Shown here one piece after another: positions 1 to 6,475 of a stretch of DNA of 10,425 nucleotides. Position numbers and translations under genes: made by a program. The DNA comes from an uncultured Clostridia bacterium (GTDB lineage: Bacteria; Bacillota; Clostridia; Oscillospirales; Oscillospiraceae). Position 1 is the first letter of the stretch. Each line of letters starts with the position of its first letter. A model generated the notes under the pieces. The model was not told where the DNA came from. It did no database searches and was given only the letters and a program-made list of their open reading frames with translations. Where the stretch lies: contig CAMNHH010000078.1 in NCBI GenBank assembly GCA_946539175.1, positions 1 through 10,425 of the forward strand, read 5' to 3'.

Positions 1-16
1 GACAAATCCCAATTTG
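1..16. repeat. Terminal-repeat-like 16-mer at the window edge
   Basis: The first 16 bases read GACAAATCCCAATTTG. They match 14 of 16 positions of the sequence at 2917-2932 and 14 of 16 at 6954-6969, and the first 13 bases are the exact reverse complement of 2798-2810. By orientation this corresponds to the right end of the palindromic element described at 2798-2929, so the body of another copy may lie just left of the window. That cannot be verified here. Confidence 0.4.
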
Positions 17-42
17 AAGAGCAGCCGAATCATTCCGGAAAA

Positions 43-101
43 GACAGCACAGGCGGTTCCCAGAGTCAACGATCCTGACCTTGGGAACCGCCTGTGTCGT
101 C
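43..101 (-). terminator. Hairpin terminator after the NUDIX hydrolase gene
   Basis: Arms 43-62 and 82-101 pair over an uninterrupted 15 bp core (CACAGGCGGTTCCCA and its complement), with a few more pairs towards the base. The 19-base loop holds a further short GTCA/TGAC pairing. On the minus strand the stem is followed by a short TTTT run (39-42 on the plus strand). The NUDIX stop codon at 107-109 lies 5 bases before the stem, so this is the natural end of a uvrB-NUDIX transcript. The U-tract is short, so it may also act as an mRNA-stabilising 3' hairpin. Confidence 0.7.
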
Positions 102-106
102 TTGTT

Positions 107-784
107 TTACAGCGGATGGCGCATACTGTCTGAGCGCCTGAGCTTGGCGCGGGCGGTTCGTGCGTTTTCCAAGTCCCCGCCGCAGGCAAGCCCCGCCTCC
201 GCAATTGCCCGGTCTGGTTTCACAACAGACAACAGCTTCAGCTTTTCATTCAACTTGCTGTAAACGATATCCATCACCGGCTCACCGCAGACGGGGAGCA
301 CCCGGTCGATGGGGACCCATTGGACGCCGCTGTTTTCACCTTCCCTGGACCGGAGGGGGGCGTTTTCATCGGCCTGCCAGAGATAGCAGCAGTCCAGATG
401 CAGATGGGAGGCCACGTATTGGCCCCGCTTGATGTGATGGTCCACGTCCAGGACCTGGATGGAGAAGATCCCGTCATACAGGGGCTCCAGGGCCCTTAGG
501 CCCGTCTCCTCCATGGCCTCCCGCAGGGCCACGGCCCGCAGATCGGCCTCTCCGTCCGCGTGGCCCCCGGTCCAGGCCCAGTGCTTGTAGATATTGTGGT
601 GGACCAGCAGGATCTTGTCCCGGCTCCGGTTGGTAATCCAGTTGGAGGCGGTGAAGTGGCACACCGGATTGTCCCGGGTCAGTACGTCGGGAAAGTGGTC
701 CAGGGCGTAGAGCATCAGCGCCCGGTCCCGGGCTTCCGCTTCGTTATGGGGTCGGTAGTTTTCAATCAGTTGTCGGAGATTCAT
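107..784 (-). CDS. NUDIX hydrolase of unknown substrate
   Basis: The 225-residue protein has a NUDIX fold, which in this superfamily uses Mg2+ to hydrolyse nucleoside diphosphate derivatives; the substrate cannot be read from the sequence. The NUDIX box spans residues 73-96 (GGHADGEADL...REAMEETGL), with the catalytic REXXEE core at R88, E89, E92, E93 and G95. The first box Glu is out of register: it is at 79, and the canonical position 80 is Ala. Flanking segments HFTASNWITN (43-52) and QYVASHLHLD (122-131) fit the family of about 180-residue NUDIX proteins. The domain should end near residue 185. The last 40 residues are Arg/Ala-rich and look like a non-homologous tail. The ATG at 784 is preceded by AAGGGGGG six bases upstream. 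It starts 27 bases after the uvrB stop, so the two genes are probably co-transcribed. Confidence 0.88.
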   Translation of the reverse strand: MNLRQLIENYRPHNEAEARDRALMLYALDHFPDVLTRDNPVCHFTASNWITNRSRDKILLVHHNIYKHWAWTGGHADGEADLRAVALREAMEETGLRALEPLYDGIFSIQVLDVDHHIKRGQYVASHLHLDCCYLWQADENAPLRSREGENSGVQWVPIDRVLPVCGEPVMDIVYSKLNEKLKLLSVVKPDRAIAEAGLACGGDLENARTARAKLRRSDSMRHPL

Positions 785-811
785 TTGGCCCCCCTTTTTC
801 GGATGAAGTGT

Positions 812-2773
812 TTATTTTCCCCCGCGCAGTTGGATAATCTGATCCCGCAGCACCGCGGCGAACTCGAATTCCATCATCTGAGCGGCCTTCCGCATCTGCT
901 TCTCCAGGCGGGCGATCTCCCGCTCCCGTTCCTCCTTGGTCAGCTTCATGCCGCCCTTGCCGTAGGCCTCGGCGTCCTGCCGGGTGATCTCAATGAGCTC
1001 ATGCACGTCCTTGCGGATGGTCTGGGGCACGATGCCGTGGGCCCGGTTGTAGGCCTGCTGGATGCCCCGGCGGCGGTTGGTCTCCCGGATGGCGTAGTCC
1101 ATGGCGGGGGTGACGCTGTCGCCGTAGAGGATGACCTTGCCCTCCGCGTTCCGGGCGGCCCGGCCGATGGTCTGCACCAGGGAGGTGGGGGAGCGGAGGA
1201 AGCCCTCCTTGTCCGCGTCCAGGATGGCCACCAGGGACACCTCCGGCAGATCCAGGCCCTCCCGCAGCAGATTGATGCCCACCAGCACGTCGAATTTTGC
1301 CATGCGCAGGTCCCGGATGATCTCCATCCGCTCCATGGCGTTGATGTCCGAGTGCATATAGCGGACCCGGATGCCGCTCTTTTGCAGGAAGGTGGTGAGA
1401 TCCTCCGCCATCTTCTTGGTGAGGGTGGTCACCAGCACCCGTTCGTTCCGGGCGGTGACCCTGGCGATCTCCTCCATGAGATCGTCCACCTGGCCCTCGA
1501 TGGGCCGCACCTCCACCTCCGGATCCAGCAGACCCGTGGGCCGGATTACCTGCTCCACGATCTGTCCGGCCCGCTCCGTCTCGAAGGGGGCGGGGGTGGC
1601 GGAGACATAGACCACCTGATGGATTTTGCTCTGGAATTCCGGGAAGGTCAAGGGCCGGTTGTCAAAGGCGGAGGGCAGGCGGAAGCCGTAGTTTACCAGG
1701 CTCTCCTTCCGGGAGCGGTCGCCGTTGTACATGGCCCGCACCTGGGGCAGGGTGGCGTGGCTCTCGTCCACGAAGAGCAGAAAGTCCTTCGGGAAATAGT
1801 CCAGCAGGGTCATGGGAGGCGTCCCCGGGGCCCGGCCGGAGATGACCCGGGAGTAGTTCTCGATGCCGGTGCAGAAGCCGATCTCCCGCATCATCTCCAT
1901 GTCGTACTCGGTGCGCTGGCGGATCCGCTGGGCCTCCAGCAGCTTGTCGTGGGCCTTGAACCAGGCCTCCCGCTCCTCCATCTCCTGCCGGATGGCCACC
2001 AGGGCCCGGTCCATCTTCTCCTTGGTGGTGACGTAGTGGGAGGCGGGGTAGATGGCCACGTGGGAGACAAAGCGCTCCGGGATGCCGGTGACGGCGTTGA
2101 TCTCCGAGATCCGGTCCACCTCGTCCCCGAAGAACTCCACCCGGATGGCCCGACCCGCCCAGTAGGCGGGGTAGATCTCCACCGTGTCCCCCCGGACCCG
2201 GAAGTTGTTCCGGGCGAACTCCACGTCGTTGCGCTCATAGCGGATGGAGATCAGCTTTTTCATCAGCTCCTCCTGGGGGTATTCCATCCCCGTGCGGAGG
2301 GAGATCACCATGTTCTTGTAGTCGATGGGGTCGCCCAGACCGTAGATGCAGGAGACGGAGGCCACCACGATCACGTCCCGCCGCTCAAAGAGGGAGGAGG
2401 TGGCGCTGTGCCGCAGCCGCTCGATCTCGTCGTTGATGGAGGAGTCCTTTTCGATGTAGGTGTCCGTGTGGGCGATGTAGGCCTCGGGCTGATAGTAGTC
2501 GTAGTAGGAGATGAAATACTCCACCGCGTTCTCCGGGAAGAACTCCCGGAACTCGGAGCAGAGCTGGGCGGCCAGGGTCTTGTTGTGGGCCAGCACCAGA
2601 GTGGGCCGGTTCAGATTGGCGATGACGTTGGCCATGGTGAAGGTCTTGCCGGAGCCGGTGACGCCCAGCAGCACCTGCTCGTCCAGTCCCATCTGAATGC
2701 CCCGGGTCAGGGCCTCAATGGCCTCCGGCTGATCCCCCGTGGGCTTGTAGGGCGCGTGCAGTTTGAAGTCCAT
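812..2773 (-). CDS. uvrB: UvrABC system protein B (excision nuclease subunit)
   Basis: UvrB is the helicase-like damage-verification subunit of nucleotide excision repair; it is loaded by UvrA and recruits UvrC for the dual incisions. At 653 residues it is full length for the family. Visible motifs are Walker A GVTGSGKT (37-44), the beta-hairpin that probes the strand (YYDYYQPEAYI from 90, TDTYIEKDSSINDEIERLR to 121), Walker B DESH (336-339), motif V GINLLREGLDLPE (499-511) and motif VI QTIGRAARN (534-542). The C-terminal UVR helix pair that contacts UvrA and UvrC is at about 614-649. The ATG at 2773 has an ideal ribosome binding site, AAAGGAGG, six bases upstream. uvrA and uvrC are not in the window. 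A sigma-A-type promoter lies about 175 bases upstream, and the intervening leader carries a palindromic element. I see no GAAC-N4-GTTC LexA box upstream, so SOS control is not evident. Confidence 0.98.
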   Translation of the reverse strand: MDFKLHAPYKPTGDQPEAIEALTRGIQMGLDEQVLLGVTGSGKTFTMANVIANLNRPTLVLAHNKTLAAQLCSEFREFFPENAVEYFISYYDYYQPEAYIAHTDTYIEKDSSINDEIERLRHSATSSLFERRDVIVVASVSCIYGLGDPIDYKNMVISLRTGMEYPQEELMKKLISIRYERNDVEFARNNFRVRGDTVEIYPAYWAGRAIRVEFFGDEVDRISEINAVTGIPERFVSHVAIYPASHYVTTKEKMDRALVAIRQEMEEREAWFKAHDKLLEAQRIRQRTEYDMEMMREIGFCTGIENYSRVISGRAPGTPPMTLLDYFPKDFLLFVDESHATLPQVRAMYNGDRSRKESLVNYGFRLPSAFDNRPLTFPEFQSKIHQVVYVSATPAPFETERAGQIVEQVIRPTGLLDPEVEVRPIEGQVDDLMEEIARVTARNERVLVTTLTKKMAEDLTTFLQKSGIRVRYMHSDINAMERMEIIRDLRMAKFDVLVGINLLREGLDLPEVSLVAILDADKEGFLRSPTSLVQTIGRAARNAEGKVILYGDSVTPAMDYAIRETNRRRGIQQAYNRAHGIVPQTIRKDVHELIEITRQDAEAYGKGGMKLTKEEREREIARLEKQMRKAAQMMEFEFAAVLRDQIIQLRGGK

Positions 2774-2797
2774 AGCGGGCCTCCTTTGGTGGCGTAG

Positions 2798-2929
2798 ATT
2801 GGGATTTGTCGATTAGGCAATAGGGATTAGGCAATAGGCAATAGGAGCGCGAAGGATACATCGCGGCTTCGCCGTTCTCCTATTGCCTATTCAACTATTG
2901 CCTATTGCCTCACCCAGACAAACCCCGAT
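2798..2929. repeat. MITE-like palindromic element with terminal inverted repeats
   Basis: The outer ends ATTGGGATTTGTC (2798-2810) and GACAAACCCCGAT (2917-2929) are inverted repeats matching 11 of 13 bases; as RNA, 12 of 13 would pair, counting one G-U. Inside, AGGCAATAGG (2815-2824) pairs with 2901-2910. AATAGGCAATAGGAG (2833-2847) pairs perfectly over 15 bp with 2877-2891. The central loop 2848-2876 holds a small CGCGA/TCGCG hairpin. The arms are built from repeated AGGCAATA units. No coding capacity is visible. It lies in the 288-base gap between the divergent uvrB and spoIIE starts and most likely within the uvrB 5' leader. It resembles a non-autonomous miniature element; no transposase is present in the window. 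Confidence 0.72.
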
Positions 2930-2934
2930 TTGAC
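2917..2934. repeat. Right end of the palindromic element (18-mer motif copy)
   Basis: GACAAACCCCGATTTGAC is a near match to the 16-mer at 1-16 (14 of 16) and to the palindrome at 6954-6971. It forms the right terminal repeat of the element at 2798-2929 and runs a few bases past it, ending about 14 bases short of the putative uvrB -10 box. Confidence 0.5.
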
Positions 2935-2947
2935 GTTGCGTTTTATT

Positions 2948-2976
2948 ATTATATCCGATCTTACTATGCACTGCAA
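2948..2976 (-). promoter_or_regulatory. Candidate sigma-A promoter for uvrB
   Basis: Read on the minus strand, a consensus -10 box TATAAT (2948-2953) is preceded by a 17-base spacer and a -35 box TTGCAG (2971-2976), which matches TTGACA at its first three bases. Transcription would begin near 2941, giving a leader of about 167 bases before the uvrB ATG and placing the palindromic element inside the transcript. The perfect -10 and ideal spacing make this credible despite the weak -35. Confidence 0.6.
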
Positions 2977-3024
2977 GATATATTTTTTCCCTGGCGCAGT
3001 CCGACAGCTTTCTCCCGGCGGAAC

Positions 3025-3033
3025 TGCTATGAT
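3025..3033 (+). promoter_or_regulatory. Candidate extended -10 promoter for spoIIE
   Basis: TGCTATGAT is an extended -10 element (TGn followed by TATGAT, five of six to consensus). A start near 3040 would leave a leader of about 20 bases holding the GGAG site at 3050-3053. No TTGACA-like -35 lies 16-18 bases upstream, which would fit an activator-dependent promoter. In Bacillus subtilis spoIIE needs Spo0A~P. A weak 0A-box-like TCCGACAGC (6 of 9 to TTCGACAAA) is at 3000-3008. Spo0A control here is inference. Confidence 0.4.
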
Positions 3034-3061
3034 AGGGCCAAACGAAAGCGGAGATGACGGA

Positions 3062-4780
3062 ATGAACGGCACCATACTGAAAGAAAAAAACGCGCTGCGG
3101 CGGAGCGTGGCAGGCCTTGCCGCCTCCCGGGCGGGGCGGACCGGGCTGGAGGCGCTGGCTTACGGCGCCGGGGGAGCGCTGCTGGCGGCCCTGCCGCTGC
3201 TGGGGGGACCGGCGCCCCTGGCAGCCTGCGCCGTCCTCTGCGGCGGGGTGTGGCTTCGGGGCACGGCCCTGCTGTTGGGGGCCTGCGGCGGCTATCTGCT
3301 GTTCTGGGGCTGGGCTGGGGCCCTGGAGCCCCTTGCGCTGGCCCTGAGCTGCTTTGCCGGGGCGGTGATCTTCCGCCGGACCCCGGTCTCCCGGGCGGGC
3401 CTGGCGACGGCCCTCTGCCTGGCGGTGGGGGGCATCTTTCTGCTGGACACGGGCTTTTCCCCGCTGCCCCTGCTGCGGCTGGGCCTGGGGACGGGCTTTG
3501 CGGCCCTGCTGCCAGGCCTCTGGGAGCGGGCAGCGGCGGGGCGTCCCGCCGCCCGGCTGGGGGCGGGAGCGCTGCTGCTCCTGGCCCTGGCGGGGCGGGC
3601 CGCGCCCCTGGGTCAGACCGGGGGCCTGGCGGCGGCCTTCCTGCTGCCTGTGCTGGACAATCTGCCGAGGCCGGAGGCTCTGTCCGGCGCCGTCCGGGAG
3701 GAGAGCCCTCTGCCGCCCCAAAAGGCGGTGGAGCAGGCCCTGCACGGCATGTACGCCCTTCTGGCCCGGGAGGACCCCCTGATCCGGCCCGTGCAGCTGG
3801 CGGAGGTCTATGACTTTGCCGCCGAGCAGGTCTGCCGCTGCTGCCTGCGTTACAGCCGGTGCTGGGAGGAGGCGGCGGAGGACACCTACCGGGATCTTTG
3901 CGCCGCGGGCGAGGCCATTCTGCAGCGGGGCGCGGCGGAGCGGGAGGATCTGCCGGAGCGCTTTACCGCCCGCTGCTGCCACACGGCGGGCTTTCTGACG
4001 GCGGTGAACCAGGCCCTGGACAGTCAACTGCTGCGGCGCCGGGAGGACAGTCGCCGGGCGGAGAGCTGTCGGGTGGCGGCGGGCCAGTATCTGGCCCTGG
4101 AGCGGCTGCTGGCAGCCCTGGCCCGCCCCGTACCGAAAGCGCCTCCCTGCTACACGCCGGAGCTGGCGGTGGGCAGCGCGGCCCGGGACGACGCGGCGCG
4201 CTCCGGGGACCGGGGAGCGGCCTTCCGGGACGTCTTCGGGGGATTTTACGTGCTGCTCTGCGACGGCATGGGCACCGGGGCCCCCGCCCGGGCGGAGAGT
4301 GATCGGGCGACCCGCTTTTTAAAGGCCTTTCTGGCGGCGGGCCTGGCCCCGGACACGGCCCTGGAGCTGGTGAACGGCTTTTTCCTGCTGCGGAAGCAGA
4401 CGGCCTTCGCCACCCTGGATCTGCTGTGGCTGGATCTCCACAGCGGGGAGGGGACCCTCTACAAGTGGGGGGCCGCCCCCTCCTACCTGCGCCGGGGCGA
4501 GACGGTGGAAAAAATCGGGACAGCTACGCCGCCGCCGGGCCTGGAGGCGGCGGAGGGCCGCGTGCCCGGACAGTACGAGCTGTCCCTGAGGGAGGGAGAA
4601 ACGCTGGTGATGGTCAGCGACGGCGCCTACGGAGAGGAGACGGAGCAGCGGCTGACAGCGTTTTCGGGGGGTACGGTGCGGGATCTGGCCTCCTGCCTCA
4701 TTACCCTGGGCCAGGCGGACACCGCCGATGATCGGACGGCGGTGGTGCTGCGCCTGCGTAAAATGAAGAAGGAAGAATGA
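3062..4780 (+). CDS. spoIIE: Stage II sporulation protein E, short form (PP2C phosphatase)
   Basis: SpoIIE is the membrane-bound serine phosphatase that dephosphorylates SpoIIAA at the asymmetric septum and so frees sigma F in the forespore. From the chosen start the protein has 572 residues, against 827 in B. subtilis. A hydrophobic Ala/Leu/Gly-rich region (about 30-200) gives perhaps five or six membrane segments rather than ten. A soluble middle region (about 215-360) carries a cysteine cluster (C258, C260, C261, C267) just before W268. The C-terminal SpoIIE/PP2C domain is at about 365-566. Metal-site acidic residues are visible in SGDRG (D383), LLCDGMGTG (D401), MVSDGAYG (D520) and TADDRTAVV (D556/D557). 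I chose the ATG at 3062 because GGAG lies eight bases before it. The frame stays open upstream to 2930, but those codons cover intergenic sequence and would spoil the N-terminus. The gene is divergent from uvrB and convergent with tsaD, so it is monocistronic. Confidence 0.9.
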   Translation: MNGTILKEKNALRRSVAGLAASRAGRTGLEALAYGAGGALLAALPLLGGPAPLAACAVLCGGVWLRGTALLLGACGGYLLFWGWAGALEPLALALSCFAGAVIFRRTPVSRAGLATALCLAVGGIFLLDTGFSPLPLLRLGLGTGFAALLPGLWERAAAGRPAARLGAGALLLLALAGRAAPLGQTGGLAAAFLLPVLDNLPRPEALSGAVREESPLPPQKAVEQALHGMYALLAREDPLIRPVQLAEVYDFAAEQVCRCCLRYSRCWEEAAEDTYRDLCAAGEAILQRGAAEREDLPERFTARCCHTAGFLTAVNQALDSQLLRRREDSRRAESCRVAAGQYLALERLLAALARPVPKAPPCYTPELAVGSAARDDAARSGDRGAAFRDVFGGFYVLLCDGMGTGAPARAESDRATRFLKAFLAAGLAPDTALELVNGFFLLRKQTAFATLDLLWLDLHSGEGTLYKWGAAPSYLRRGETVEKIGTATPPPGLEAAEGRVPGQYELSLREGETLVMVSDGAYGEETEQRLTAFSGGTVRDLASCLITLGQADTADDRTAVVLRLRKMKKEE

Positions 4781-4882
4781 AACGTTGAGGTATTTTGCAG
4801 GAGAGGGGGAAGGCTGCGTACAGCTCCGCACCCCGGGGACAACATAACATAAAATGTTTACATAATCCATCGAAGACCGTCG

Positions 4883-4927
4883 AAAAACCGGGGGAATTTC
4901 GGAAAATCCGAATTTCCTCCGGTTTTT
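4883..4927. terminator. Bidirectional intrinsic terminator of spoIIE and tsaD
   Basis: Two 21-base arms, 4883-4903 and 4907-4927, flank an AAA loop. They pair throughout except for one wobble and one mismatch. The outer ends are AAAAACCGG and CCGGTTTTT, so each strand ends in a run of five T after a GC-containing stem. It lies 102 bases beyond the spoIIE stop and 156 bases beyond the tsaD stop, and suits both transcripts. Confidence 0.88.
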
Positions 4928-5020
4928 CGTGAAAGTCTGCTGAAAAGGGACAGACTGTCGTGGGAGGGACGGCGCGGGGTGTCCGGGGGCCGCTCCCCAG
5001 GGCGAAAACGGTGCCGGTTT

Positions 5021-5057
5021 TGTCATTCTGCGCGGAGCGCAGCGGAGTCAAAGGACC
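5021..5057. repeat. GTCATTCTG-type dispersed palindromic repeat
   Basis: The stretch starts TGTCATTCTG and contains a perfect 6-bp stem CTGCGC/GCGCAG (5028-5033, 5037-5042) with a GGA loop, followed by AGCGGAGTCAAAGGACCC-like sequence. I recognise this form (GTCATTCTG...GCGAAGCG-like) as a type of short intergenic repeat common in clostridial gut genomes; that is from memory. It sits 27 bases after the tsaD stop. A related start, GTCATCCCGAGC, occurs on the minus strand inside polA at 8801-8810. Confidence 0.5.
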
Positions 5058-5083
5058 CGAGTCCCCGTCCCCTGATCCCTTCC

Positions 5084-6100
5084 CTACAGGGTTTCTCCCA
5101 CCAGAGACTTGGTGGCGTAGGCGTTGAGGGTCATGTCGGCGGTGTTGCCCGCCAGGTATTCGTAGTAGCCCTGGGCGCCGATCATGGCGGCGTTGTCGCC
5201 GCAGTAACGCAGCTCCGGCAGGCAGAGCCGCACCCCCAGGCGCTTTGCCAGGGCCGTCATCTCGGCCCGGATCCGGGAGTTGGCCGCCACGCCCCCCGCC
5301 ACCGCCAGGGTCCTCCGCCCGGTCTGGATCAGAGCCAGCTCCGTCCGGCTCACCAGCGCGCTGCTGACGGCCTCCGAAACGGCGGCGCAGATGGCGGGCA
5401 GGTCGATTTCCTCACCCTTCTGACGCGCGTTGTGGATCAGGTTGATGGCCGCGGTTTTAAGACCGGAGAAGCTCAGATCCAGCGGGTTCCCGTCCACCTT
5501 GGCCTGGGGCAGACGGTACCTGCTGCCGTCGGCGCCCCGGCTCATCCGGTCCAGGGCAGCGCCGCCGGGGTAGGGCATTCCCAGCACCCGGGCGATCTTG
5601 TCGAAGCATTCTCCCGCGGCGTCGTCCCGGGTGCCCCCCAGGATCGTCATTTTCGTGTAGTCCGCCACGTCCACCAGCATGGTGTGGCCGCCGGAGACCA
5701 CCAGACAGAGGAAGGGGGGCTCCAGCTCGGGATGGGTGATGTAGTTGGCTGCGATGTGGCCCCGGATGTGGTGGACCGGGATCAGAGGCTTGCCCAGGGC
5801 GAAGGCCGCGGCCTTGGCGAAGTTCACCCCCACCAGCACCGCCCCGATGAGCCCCGGGGCGTAGGTGACGGCCACGGCGTCGAGCTTGGCCCGGCTGAGC
5901 CCGGCCTGGGCCAGAGCCTGATCCGCCAGGGGATAGATGGCCTCGATGTGCTTCCGGGAGGCGATCTCCGGCACCACGCCGCCGTAGATTTTGTGGATGT
6001 CCACCTGGGAGGAGATGCAGTCGGACAGGACCGTCCGCCCGTCCCGCACCACCGCCACGGCGGTCTCGTCGCAGGAGGATTCGATAGCTAAGATATTCAT
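5084..6100 (-). CDS. tsaD: tRNA N6-adenosine threonylcarbamoyltransferase TsaD
   Basis: TsaD transfers the threonylcarbamoyl group from TC-AMP to A37 of ANN-decoding tRNAs (t6A), together with TsaB and TsaE in bacteria. The 338-residue length is typical. ASKHA-fold motifs are in order: IESSCDETAVAV (6-17), the metal-site HHIRGH (H111 and H115 as ligands), VVSGGHT (134-140), DDAAGECFDKIAR (159-171), FSGLKT (211-216), VAGGVAANSRIR (267-278) and DNAAMIG (302-308), whose D302 should be the third metal ligand. The ATG at 6100 has AAGGA ten bases upstream. That site lies in the loop of a perfect 8-bp hairpin whose 3' arm abuts the start codon. rimI-tsaD order is common in bacteria, but here the two are separated by 375 bases of repeat and decayed sequence, and tsaB/tsaE are elsewhere. 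Confidence 0.98.
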   Translation of the reverse strand: MNILAIESSCDETAVAVVRDGRTVLSDCISSQVDIHKIYGGVVPEIASRKHIEAIYPLADQALAQAGLSRAKLDAVAVTYAPGLIGAVLVGVNFAKAAAFALGKPLIPVHHIRGHIAANYITHPELEPPFLCLVVSGGHTMLVDVADYTKMTILGGTRDDAAGECFDKIARVLGMPYPGGAALDRMSRGADGSRYRLPQAKVDGNPLDLSFSGLKTAAINLIHNARQKGEEIDLPAICAAVSEAVSSALVSRTELALIQTGRRTLAVAGGVAANSRIRAEMTALAKRLGVRLCLPELRYCGDNAAMIGAQGYYEYLAGNTADMTLNAYATKSLVGETL

Positions 6101-6137
6101 AATCGTTATATCCTTATCATAAGTGACCGTAACGATT
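6101..6137 (-). promoter_or_regulatory. Hairpin enclosing the tsaD ribosome binding site
   Basis: AATCGTTA (6101-6108) and TAACGATT (6130-6137) are perfect 8-bp inverted repeats. In tsaD mRNA the second arm ends exactly before the ATG, and the Shine-Dalgarno AAGGA sits in the 21-base loop. The stem is AT-rich and would be weak. It could modulate translation initiation; function is inference. Confidence 0.45.
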
Positions 6138-6266
6138 CAATCACCCGCAGGGGCCGAACTCGAAGAGTCACGAAGTATGCCTACGTCGGCCCTGCCTGCC
6201 CATGTTTGCCGGTAAACGAGGGCGGATGTGGGCATCCGCCCCTACGAAGAAGGGGGCGACTGAATC
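6134..6266. repeat. Palindromic repeat element upstream of tsaD
   Basis: Degenerate inverted ends GATTCAATCACCC (6134-6146) and GGGGGCGACTGAATC (6252-6266) bracket a segment with a perfect 9-bp stem, GGGCGGATG (6220-6228) and CATCCGCCC (6233-6241), around a TGGG loop. It continues into CTACG, giving the GGGCGGATG...CATCCGCCCCTACG form that I recall as recurrent between genes in Oscillospiraceae. AAGTGAC precedes (6121-6127) and follows (6272-6278) the segment, possibly a footprint of insertion. A weak promoter-like TTGGCA on the minus strand (6289-6294) has no good -10. Confidence 0.5.
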
Positions 6267-6475
6267 AATACAAGTGACGATTGAAAGTTGCCAATTGAGA
6301 TGAAAAGAAAACAAATGAGCAGCGCAAGGAGCACGGAAAGCCACAGTTCTGCGGGATGAAAGAACCAGCAGAAAGCAAAAACGGTCATCAGAACAGGAAC
6401 CGGGAGAAGAATGAGCTTCCAATATCCGGCCAGTGTTTGAACTTTGTACGGTTTTTGCTTCGCAGCTGTCTCCTC
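6242..6475 (-). pseudogene. Remnant of, or non-canonically started, small membrane protein
   Basis: Directly after the rimI TGA, in the same frame, 77 sense codons run to TAG at 6242-6244. The translation has a basic start (AAKQKPYK), then two strongly hydrophobic helices: LILLPVPVLMTVFAFCWFF (about residues 21-39) and LWLSVLLALLICFLFISI (about 44-61). There is no ATG, GTG or TTG before the first helix. The only ATG (6388) lies inside it, leaving about 48 residues. The last 15 or so codons run into repeat-like sequence. This fits a gene that lost its start and had its 3' end replaced. The stretch is clearly less GC-rich than its neighbours, and T-rich DNA can mimic membrane helices by chance, so this is tentative. 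Confidence 0.35.

Larger units (their letters stand above)
4781..5083. other. Convergent intergenic region between spoIIE and tsaD
   Basis: This 303-base stretch has no convincing gene. It holds an AT-rich patch (about 4841-4870), the bidirectional terminator at 4883-4927, a short inverted repeat AGTCTG/CAGACT (4934-4939 and 4951-4956), a G-rich tract (about 4960-5005) and a family-type repeat at 5021-5057 just downstream of the tsaD stop. Confidence 0.7.

Noticed and set aside
560..2797. 745-codon plus-strand open frame opposite uvrB
   Set aside because: Long antisense frames are expected in high-GC coding DNA; the translation is low-complexity Gly/Val/His/Leu-rich, and uvrB on the other strand is unambiguous.
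2805..2813. TTTGTCGAT, 8 of 9 to a Spo0A box
   Set aside because: It lies about 250 bases upstream of spoIIE within the terminal repeat of the palindromic element; its sequence is explained by the repeat.
2811..2910. Short AGGCAATA repeats as a CRISPR or iteron array
   Set aside because: The units are 7-8 bases without regular spacers, and they are arranged as inverted arms of one hairpin.
2774..2976. Possible LexA/SOS operator upstream of uvrB
   Set aside because: No GAAC-N4-GTTC-like site found between the gene and the candidate promoter.
2930..3061. Upstream start for spoIIE (44 extra codons)
   Set aside because: No ribosome site at the first ATG; the extra residues derive from intergenic and promoter sequence, while 3062 has GGAG at proper spacing.
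2891..4027. 378-codon minus-strand frame opposite spoIIE
   Set aside because: Arg/Gln/Pro/Gly-rich antisense shadow with no motif; it would also run across the uvrB promoter region.
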